From assembly GCA_034211175.1 (NCBI GenBank), contig JAXHUH010000028.1, forward strand, positions 1 through 13,245: DNA of 13,245 nt, written 5' to 3'. Both the position numbers and the translations under genes were made by a program. Shown one piece after another: positions 6,957 through 13,245 of the stretch; the stretch's first letter is position 1, and each line of letters starts with the position of its first letter. The DNA comes from JAXHUH01 sp034211175 (GTDB lineage: Bacteria; Actinomycetota; Acidimicrobiia; Acidimicrobiales; CAIXPF01). Below the pieces are notes generated by a model. It ran no database searches. It saw only the letters and a program-made list of their open reading frames with translations, and was not told the origin of the DNA.

Positions 6957-8051
6957 ATGAGCCTGGTGCTCGATCAGGTGACGAGGCGCGTCGCCGGTGA
7001 GGACTGGCTCTACGGCATCGACCTCGAGGCGCCGGACGGGCTCACCGTCCTGGTCGGGCCGACGCTGGCCGGGAAGACCACCGTCATGCGGATCGCGGCC
7101 GGCCTCGAGCCTCCGACCACCGGTGCCGTCCGCCTGGACGGCGAGGACGTGACCGGTGTCGGGGTGCGGAAGCGCAACGTCGGCTTCGTCTACCAGGAGT
7201 TCATCAACTACCCGTCATTGACGGTCGCGAAGAACATCGCCGCACCGCTCGAACGCCAGGGTGGGCACACCCGTGCGGAGATCGACGAGCGGGTCGAGGA
7301 GGTGGCCTCGCTGCTGCAACTCGGCCCGTACATGGCGCGAAGACCGGGCGAGCTCAGCGGAGGACAGCAGCAGAGGGTTGCGATCGCCCGCGCGTTGGCG
7401 AAGCGTGCCCGGCTCCTCGTCTTCGACGAACCGCTCGCAAACCTCGACTACAAGCTCCGCGAAGAGCTCCGGGACGAGCTGTTCCGCATCTTCGAGAAGC
7501 GCGCCAGCGTGGTGCTGTACTCCACGACGGAGCCGGTCGAGGCCCTGACGTTCGGGTCTCAAACCATCGTCATGGATCGCGGAAGGGTGCTCCAGGCCGG
7601 TCCGGCAATCGAGGCCTTCCGCGAGCCGTCGTCCGCCGATGTCGCACGCGTGTTCAGCGACCCGCCGATGAACCTGGTGCCCGCCCGCGTCGAGGGGGGT
7701 CGGGTCGAGATCGGCGGCGTGGACCTCGACCGACCCGACCACTTCCGGTCCGTCCCCGACGGCGACGTGACGCTCGGCGTCCGGCCCCACGACATCTCGC
7801 TGCGGCGCCTGGCCGGCTCCGACCTCGAGCTGGAGGGAACGCTGCGGCTCGCGGAGCTGACCGGATCGGAGACGTACCTCCACCTCGCGCGCGGCGAGAC
7901 GACGATCGTCGTGCACGAGCTCGGCGCCCACCGGCACGCGCTCGGCGAGGTCCTGACGATGTTCGTGCCGCCCCGGTCCCTCTTCGCCTTCGACGCCGAC
8001 GGCGGGCGCCTCCTGGCCCACCCGGACCGGGGGGTGGCGATCCGTGGCTGA
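6957..8051 (+). CDS. glpS: Glycerol-type ABC importer, ATP-binding subunit GlpS
   Basis: One of two ATPase subunits that power polyol uptake at the inner face of the membrane. It has 364 aa from the ATG at 6957; the frame is open far upstream, but similarity to ABC ATPases starts at MSLVLDQV. The Walker A is the unusual GPTLAGKT (34-41) in place of GPSGCGKS, a form I associate with GlpS. The Q-loop is YQEF (Gln80), the signature is a perfect LSGGQ (133-137), and Walker B is LLVFDE (153-158). The switch-histidine position reads LYSTTEP, so His is replaced by Thr191. Residues from about 240 form the C-terminal TOBE-type domain. The stop overlaps the next start by 8 bases, so translation is likely coupled. 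It is the first gene of the operon, and its initiation site has no clear Shine-Dalgarno sequence. Family and position are firm; glycerol as substrate is inferred. Confidence 0.9.
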   Translation: MSLVLDQVTRRVAGEDWLYGIDLEAPDGLTVLVGPTLAGKTTVMRIAAGLEPPTTGAVRLDGEDVTGVGVRKRNVGFVYQEFINYPSLTVAKNIAAPLERQGGHTRAEIDERVEEVASLLQLGPYMARRPGELSGGQQQRVAIARALAKRARLLVFDEPLANLDYKLREELRDELFRIFEKRASVVLYSTTEPVEALTFGSQTIVMDRGRVLQAGPAIEAFREPSSADVARVFSDPPMNLVPARVEGGRVEIGGVDLDRPDHFRSVPDGDVTLGVRPHDISLRRLAGSDLELEGTLRLAELTGSETYLHLARGETTIVVHELGAHRHALGEVLTMFVPPRSLFAFDADGGRLLAHPDRGVAIRG

Positions 8052-9180
8052 GATCGTGCTCGACGGCATCACCCATCGGTACGGCGAGACCGCCGCGCTC
8101 CGGGACGTGACGCTCACGTGGGACGACGGCGGTGCCTACGCGCTGCTCGGCCCGAGCGGCTGCGGCAAGTCGACGATGCTCGACATCATCTCCGGCCTGC
8201 TCGAACCGTCGGAGGGCCGGGTGCGCTTCGACGGGATCGACGTGACCGCCACACCGGCGGTGCAGCGCAACGTCGCCCAGGTGTTCCAGTTCCCCGTGCT
8301 CTACGACTCGATGACCGTCGAGCAGAACCTGATGTTCCCCCTGCGCAACCGCGGGCTCGCACGGGACGCGGCCCGGGCGAGGGCCGCCGAGATCGCCGAG
8401 CTGCTGGAGATCGACCACCTGGCCGCGCAGAAGGCCAAGGGCCTGTCCGCCGACGCCAAGCAGCTCGTGTCGCTCGGCCGGGCGCTGGTGCGGACCGACG
8501 TCGCCGCGATCCTCTTCGACGAACCGCTCACCGTGATCGACCCCCAGAAGAAGTGGGGCATCCGCCAGGTGCTCAAGCGGGTCCACGGGGAGCTGGGCCA
8601 CACCCTGGTCTACGTCACCCACGACCAGACCGAGGCGTTGACCTTCGCCGACGAGGTCGTCGTGATGACCGAAGGCGAGGTCGTCCAGAAGGGCACACCG
8701 GAGGCGCTGTTCGAGCGCCCGGCCCACCGCTTCGTCGGCAACTTCATCGGCTCGCCGGGCATGAACTTCCTCGCGGTCGGCCTCGAAGGCTCCTCGGTGC
8801 TGATCGAGGGTGTGCCCTGGCTCCACGTGCCGGGGTCGGTCGCCGAGGCCCACGCCATCGCGGCAGGCGGGGACGGTCGGCGCGAGCTCGACGACCTGTG
8901 CGTGGGTGTGCGTCCCGAGTTCGTCCGTTGCGCGTCGCAGGCCCGGCCGGACTGGCCGTCGGGCGTGGTCCGTCGCCGCAACGACCTCGGCACGGCCGTC
9001 CTGTCGGTGGTCGACACGCCCGCGGGCACCGTCGTGGCCAAGACGGCGACCGCCGAGGCCGACGTGGGCGAGCGTTGCTGGGTCGGCTTCGACCCCGACC
9101 GGCTGGTCCTCTTCGCCCGCGGCCGGGCCGTGGACGGCGTGACCCCGATCGCCGCCGCGGCCGCCGGGGGTGGGCGATGA
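8044..9180 (+). CDS. glpT: Glycerol-type ABC importer, ATP-binding subunit GlpT (ABC type)
   Basis: Partner ATPase of GlpS, 378 aa from a GTG start inside the end of glpS. The Walker A is canonical, GPSGCGKST (36-44). The Q-loop is VFQF (Gln82). The signature motif is degenerate: LSADA (134-138) in place of LSGGQ, within GLSADAKQLVSLGRAL. Walker B is ILFDE (156-160), the D-loop reads TVIDP rather than the usual SNLD, and the switch histidine is present (THDQ, His193). A TOBE-type C-terminal domain follows from about 240. The end overlaps the permease start as ATGA. This protein is unrelated to the glycerol-3-phosphate antiporter also called GlpT in enterobacteria. Its motif pattern complements that of GlpS (see findings). 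Confidence 0.9.
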   Translation: MAEIVLDGITHRYGETAALRDVTLTWDDGGAYALLGPSGCGKSTMLDIISGLLEPSEGRVRFDGIDVTATPAVQRNVAQVFQFPVLYDSMTVEQNLMFPLRNRGLARDAARARAAEIAELLEIDHLAAQKAKGLSADAKQLVSLGRALVRTDVAAILFDEPLTVIDPQKKWGIRQVLKRVHGELGHTLVYVTHDQTEALTFADEVVVMTEGEVVQKGTPEALFERPAHRFVGNFIGSPGMNFLAVGLEGSSVLIEGVPWLHVPGSVAEAHAIAAGGDGRRELDDLCVGVRPEFVRCASQARPDWPSGVVRRRNDLGTAVLSVVDTPAGTVVAKTATAEADVGERCWVGFDPDRLVLFARGRAVDGVTPIAAAAAGGGR

Positions 9181-10037
9181 GCGTGCACAAGCCCGTCGAC
9201 AACCGGGCCTGGTGGTTCGTCGCCCCGGTCGTCGTCGCCGTGGCGTTCACGGCGATCCTCCCGCTGCTGGTCGTCATCAACTACTCGGTCCAGGACATCT
9301 TCGGTGACAGCCGGGTCTTCGTCGGTGCCGACTGGTTCGTCGAGATCATCGACGACCCCGCCATCCGCGAGAGCTTCTGGCTGAACCTGCAGTTCTCCGT
9401 CCAGATCCTGCTGATCCAGATCCCGCTCGGGATCCTCCTCGGGCTCGGCATGCCCAAGCGGGGGTGGCGCGCCTCGGTCGCGCTGGTCGTGATGGCGATA
9501 CCGCTGCTCATCCCGTTCAACGTGGTCGGGACGATCTGGCAGATCTTCGCCCGCGGCGACATCGGTCTCGGCGGCTACGTGGTGAACCAGGTCCTCGGGC
9601 TCGACCTCAACTACGCGCAGGACCCGCTCGACGCGTGGCTCACCGTGCTCCTGATGGACACGTGGCACTGGACGCCGCTCGTCGCCCTGCTCGTCTACGC
9701 AGGGCTCCAGGCGATCCCGGAGGCGTACTACCGGGCGGCCACGATCGACGGGGCCAACCGGTTCGCGGTGTTCCGCTACATCGAGCTGCCACGGCTGCGC
9801 GGTGTGCTGACCATCGCCGTGCTGCTGCGGTTCATGGACAGCTTCATGGTCTACACGGAGCCGTTCGTGCTCACCGGCGGCGGCCCCGGGACCACGACCA
9901 ACTTCCTGAGCATCTCGCTCACGAAGATCGCCGTCGGACAGTTCGACCTCGGACGGGGCGCGGCGTTCTCGCTGGTCTACTTCCTGTTCATCCAAGCGTT
10001 CTGCTTCATCTTCTTCGCCATGATGCGGAGGCAGTAG
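9177..10037 (+). CDS. glpP: Glycerol-type ABC importer, permease GlpP
   Basis: Membrane-spanning subunit of the importer, 286 aa, starting at an ATGA overlap with glpT, so translation is probably coupled. About six hydrophobic segments are visible: roughly 12-34, 72-92, 101-123, 155-178, 208-228 and 263-282. The cytoplasmic EAA loop that docks on the ATPases lies at 182-205, with the core EAYYRAATIDGA followed by YIELP. The segment TGGGPGTTTNFLSI (233-246) is typical of carbohydrate-uptake (CUT1-like) permeases. The product is complete and no key element is missing. It should form a heterodimer with the next gene product. Confidence 0.92.
   Translation: MSVHKPVDNRAWWFVAPVVVAVAFTAILPLLVVINYSVQDIFGDSRVFVGADWFVEIIDDPAIRESFWLNLQFSVQILLIQIPLGILLGLGMPKRGWRASVALVVMAIPLLIPFNVVGTIWQIFARGDIGLGGYVVNQVLGLDLNYAQDPLDAWLTVLLMDTWHWTPLVALLVYAGLQAIPEAYYRAATIDGANRFAVFRYIELPRLRGVLTIAVLLRFMDSFMVYTEPFVLTGGGPGTTTNFLSISLTKIAVGQFDLGRGAAFSLVYFLFIQAFCFIFFAMMRRQ
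10027..10031 (+). promoter_or_regulatory. Ribosome-binding site of glpQ that favours the first GTG
   Basis: GGAGG lies inside the last codons of glpP. Three tandem possible starts follow: GTG 10038, GTG 10041 and ATG 10044. The spacing is 6, 9 and 12 bases, so one of the GTGs fits better than the ATG. Confidence 0.6.
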
Positions 10038-10855
<818 letters not shown>

Positions 10856-10856
<1 letters not shown>

Positions 10857-11140
10857 TGGACTCGCTCGACTGGATGGCCTGGACGGGCGCGACGTTCGCG
10901 CTCGTCGTGGTCCTGGTGGCCATCGTGGCCGCCTTCACCGTGGCGGCCGTCGTGCGGCCGTCTCGGCCGACCAAGGGGTTTCTCCCGATCGCCACCGCCC
11001 GTGGTGACCGGCTCTACATCAGCCTGATCGGCCTCGCGCTGTTCCTGGTGCTGTACATCGCACTCACCGACCTCCCCCTCCACGTCGGCCTCGCCGCCGC
11101 GCTCGTGGTCTGGGTCCTGCCCGTCTTCCGCTGGGGCTGA
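10856..11140 (+). CDS. glpU: DUF2160-type small membrane protein GlpU
   Basis: A 94-aa protein with three hydrophobic helices (about 12-33, 54-71 and 76-92) and a short basic loop around RPSRPTKG (34-41). A strong GGGGAGG at 10844-10850 and the TGATG overlap with glpQ define the start. A small protein of this type sits between glpQ and glpV in rhizobial glycerol transport operons, where it is called GlpU, and no biochemical role is established as far as I know. The tight coupling suggests it acts with the transporter, perhaps in assembly, stability or as an accessory membrane subunit; this is inference. The assignment rests on size, topology and gene order. Confidence 0.8.
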
Positions 11141-11308
11141 CCGGGCCGCCGCCGCCTCACCCGCCGCCCTCACACGTCGCTCACCCATCCCCCCCGGCCA
11201 CCCCGAGCCCTGCCCTCGGTCTGGTTCAGCCATGCCCGAAACCGGTCAGCGGTCCGCCCGCTGGCCACCGACAACTGGCCGTCGGCCCGTCGGCCGGAAA
11301 GGAAGCGC

Positions 11309-13147
11309 ATGCATCGCACGACGACGAGGACGCGCTCGGGGACGCGCCGGCGACGGTTCGTCCTCGGGGTGACCTGCCTCTCCCTGGTCGCGTCCGCTTG
11401 TACCGGCGGGAGCGACGACGACGCGGAGGGATCGGCGGACGGATCGGCGGCGCCCGCCGAGGTCACGTCGCCGGCGTCCGGGGCCGGCAGCTTCGAGGAG
11501 GCGGCGCAGAGCTGGATCGACAGCGAGTTCGTGAACAGCACGCTCACGCCCGAGGAGCAGCTCGAGGAGATGGCCTGGTTCACCGAGGCCGCCGAGCCCT
11601 ACCGCGGGATGGAGATCAACGTCGTCTCGGAGACGATCACGACCCACGAGTACGAGGCCAGCACCCTCGCGACCGCGTTCGAGGACATCACCGGGATCAC
11701 GGTGAACCACGAGCTGATCGGCGAGGGCGACGTCATCGAGCGCCTGCAGACCCAGATCGCGTCGGGCGAGAACATCTTCGACGGCTACGTCAACGACTCC
11801 GACCTGATCGGGACGCACTGGCGCAACGGTGACGTCCTGCCGTTGAGCGACTACATCGAGGGCGAGGGGGCCGAGGTCACGAACCCGGGCCTCGATCTCG
11901 ACGACTTCATCGGCCTGAGCTTCACCACCGCGCCCGACGACAAGGTGTACCAGCTGCCCGACCAGCAGTTCGCGAACCTCTACTGGTTCCGGTACGACTG
12001 GTTCACCGACCCCGACATCATGGAGCAGTTCGAGGACATCTACGGCTACGAGCTCGGTGTCCCCGTGAACTGGGCCGCCTACGAGGACATCGCCAACTTC
12101 TTCACCAACGAGGTGAACGGCGACGGCACGATCGACGGCGAGACCGTCTACGGCCACATGGACTACGGCAAGCGTGACCCGTCCCTCGGCTGGCGCTTCA
12201 CCGACGCGTGGCTCTCGATGGCCGGCAACGGCGACCCCGGCATCCCGAACGGCCTGCCCGTGGACGAGTGGGGCATCCGGGTCGAGGAGTGCCGCCCCGT
12301 CGGCTCGTCGGTGAGCCGAGGCGGCGACACGAACGGCCCGGCGTCGGTGTACGCGCTCGAGAAGTACGTCGAGTGGCTCGGCGACTACGCCCCGCCGGAG
12401 GCGGCCGGCATGACGTTCGGCGAGGCCGGACCGGTCCCCGCCCAGGGTGCGATCGCCCAGCAGATCTTCTGGTACACCGCGTTCACGGCCGACATGACCG
12501 CCGAGGGCCTGCCGGTCGTGAACGACGACGGGACGCCGAAGTGGCGGATGGCCCCGAGCCCCCACGGCGTGTACTGGCGGGACGGCCAGAAGCTCGGCTA
12601 CCAGGACGCCGGGTCGTGGACCTTCCTGGCCGACACCCCGGAGGACCGGCGGGCCGCGGCCTGGCTGTACGCCCAGTTCGTGACCTCGAAGACCGTCTCG
12701 CTGACCAAGTCGATCGAGGGCCTCACGTTCATCCGTGACTCCGACATCCGCAGCGACTACTTCACCGAGAACGCGGACCGCTACGGCGGCCTGATCGAGT
12801 TCTACCGCTCGCCGGCGCGGGTGCAGTGGACGCCGACGGGCACGAACGTGCCGGACTACCCGGTCCTGTCCCAGCTGTGGTGGGAGAACATCGCGCCCGC
12901 GGCGACCGGCGAGGTCACCGCACAGGAGGCGATGGACAACCTCGCCGCGGCCCAGGACGACGTCCTCGCCCGCCTCGAGCGCGCCGGCGCCGGCGGCGAG
13001 TGCGGTCCGCAGCTGAACGAGGAGCGGCCGGCGGAGGAGTGGCTCGCCGAGGACGGCGCACCGGTCCCCGAGCTCGACGACGAGCGCGGCGAGCCCGAGA
13101 CCGTCGGCTACGACGAGCTTCTGGCCACCTGGGAGGACGAGTCCTGA
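11309..13147 (+). CDS. glpV: Glycerol-type ABC importer, substrate-binding lipoprotein GlpV
   Basis: Extracellular solute-binding protein that would deliver the polyol to GlpPQ, 612 aa. The ATG at 11309 has AAAGGAAG just upstream. The N-terminus has a twin-arginine-like stretch, RRRRFVLG (13-20), then a hydrophobic core and the lipobox ASAC with Cys31, so the mature protein is probably lipid-anchored. A Ser/Asp/Ala-rich linker runs to about 60. The body carries stretches I associate with GlpV proteins: WIDSEF (69-74), LPDQQFANLYWFR (216-228), VYGHMDYGKR (280-289), WRFTDAWLSMAG (295-306), QQIFWYTAFTADM (384-396) and YQDAGSWTF (431-439). At about 570 residues after the lipobox it is longer than most sugar-binding proteins but normal for GlpV. 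It follows glpU after a 168-base gap and ends the operon. I am confident of the family, less so of glycerol as the ligand. Confidence 0.92.
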   Translation: MHRTTTRTRSGTRRRRFVLGVTCLSLVASACTGGSDDDAEGSADGSAAPAEVTSPASGAGSFEEAAQSWIDSEFVNSTLTPEEQLEEMAWFTEAAEPYRGMEINVVSETITTHEYEASTLATAFEDITGITVNHELIGEGDVIERLQTQIASGENIFDGYVNDSDLIGTHWRNGDVLPLSDYIEGEGAEVTNPGLDLDDFIGLSFTTAPDDKVYQLPDQQFANLYWFRYDWFTDPDIMEQFEDIYGYELGVPVNWAAYEDIANFFTNEVNGDGTIDGETVYGHMDYGKRDPSLGWRFTDAWLSMAGNGDPGIPNGLPVDEWGIRVEECRPVGSSVSRGGDTNGPASVYALEKYVEWLGDYAPPEAAGMTFGEAGPVPAQGAIAQQIFWYTAFTADMTAEGLPVVNDDGTPKWRMAPSPHGVYWRDGQKLGYQDAGSWTFLADTPEDRRAAAWLYAQFVTSKTVSLTKSIEGLTFIRDSDIRSDYFTENADRYGGLIEFYRSPARVQWTPTGTNVPDYPVLSQLWWENIAPAATGEVTAQEAMDNLAAAQDDVLARLERAGAGGECGPQLNEERPAEEWLAEDGAPVPELDDERGEPETVGYDELLATWEDES

Positions 13148-13169
13148 TCGGGAGCCTCACGTGACCGCC

Positions 13170-13201
13170 GACCCGGCGACGGCGACCGCCGTCGCCGGGT
13201 C
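13170..13201 (+). terminator. Perfect 14-bp hairpin ending the glp operon
   Basis: GACCCGGCGACGGC (13170-13183) pairs perfectly with 13188-13201 around a GACC loop, 22 bases after the glpV stop. A C-rich run follows rather than T's, as is common for terminators in high-GC actinomycetes. It suggests the operon ends here; the remaining bases to 13245 hold only CCACC-rich sequence and no gene I can see. Confidence 0.75.
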
Positions 13202-13245
13202 TCCCCCCGGGTCCCAGCGGAACCACCACCCCACCACCACCCCGC

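Noticed and set aside
6668..7000. Possible 110-codon upstream gene in the glpS leader
   Set aside because: An Arg/Gly/Ala-rich product with no domain, running into glpS out of frame, and a ribosome site too close to the ATG. I cannot support it as a gene.

Overview
The window is very G+C-rich, uses GTG and probably TTG starts alongside ATG, and shows strong G/C bias at third codon positions with long spurious antisense frames. All of this fits a high-GC actinomycete. The secreted and transport proteins fit a free-living heterotroph, perhaps of the Acidimicrobiia; that placement is an inference from overall style, not from a marker gene. I see no rRNA, tRNA, CRISPR array, insertion sequence or phage gene.

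Layout. (1) 110-2575, minus strand: a secreted amidase-signature enzyme with a large N-terminal beta-rich domain, followed by a strong hairpin at 30-58. (2) 2576-3038: a gene-free divergent spacer of about 460 bases with a hairpin and a short direct repeat in front of the next gene. (3) 3039-5180, plus strand: a CLC-type anion channel/transporter fused to a CBS pair and a USP-like C-terminal domain. (4) 5278-6288, minus strand: a SorC-family transcriptional regulator, convergent with the CLC gene. (5) 6289-6956: a divergent control region with two overlapping, opposed promoter candidates and a cluster of GTGCA/TGCAC half-sites. (6) 6957-13147, plus strand: a six-gene operon in the order glpS-glpT-glpP-glpQ-glpU-glpV, the same order as the glycerol ABC importer of rhizobia. 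It closes with a perfect 14-bp hairpin at 13170-13201.

How the genes work together. GlpV, a lipoprotein, would capture the polyol outside the cell. GlpP and GlpQ form the channel, and GlpS and GlpT form an ATPase heterodimer that powers uptake. GlpU is a small three-helix membrane protein (DUF2160) of unknown role. The two ATPases carry complementary defects: GlpS has an altered P-loop and no switch histidine, while GlpT has a degenerate signature motif. Only one of the two composite ATP sites should therefore be canonical. The divergent SorC-type regulator, which is not the DeoR-type GlpR known from rhizobia, probably controls the operon through sites overlapping the shared promoter region. 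No glycerol kinase or glycerol-3-phosphate dehydrogenase gene lies in the window, so glycerol as substrate rests on family resemblance and gene order. The amidase and CLC genes look unrelated to the transporter.

The most interesting points are the asymmetric ATPase pair, the interlocked divergent promoters with their half-site cluster, the swap of regulator family, and the conserved orphan membrane protein GlpU.
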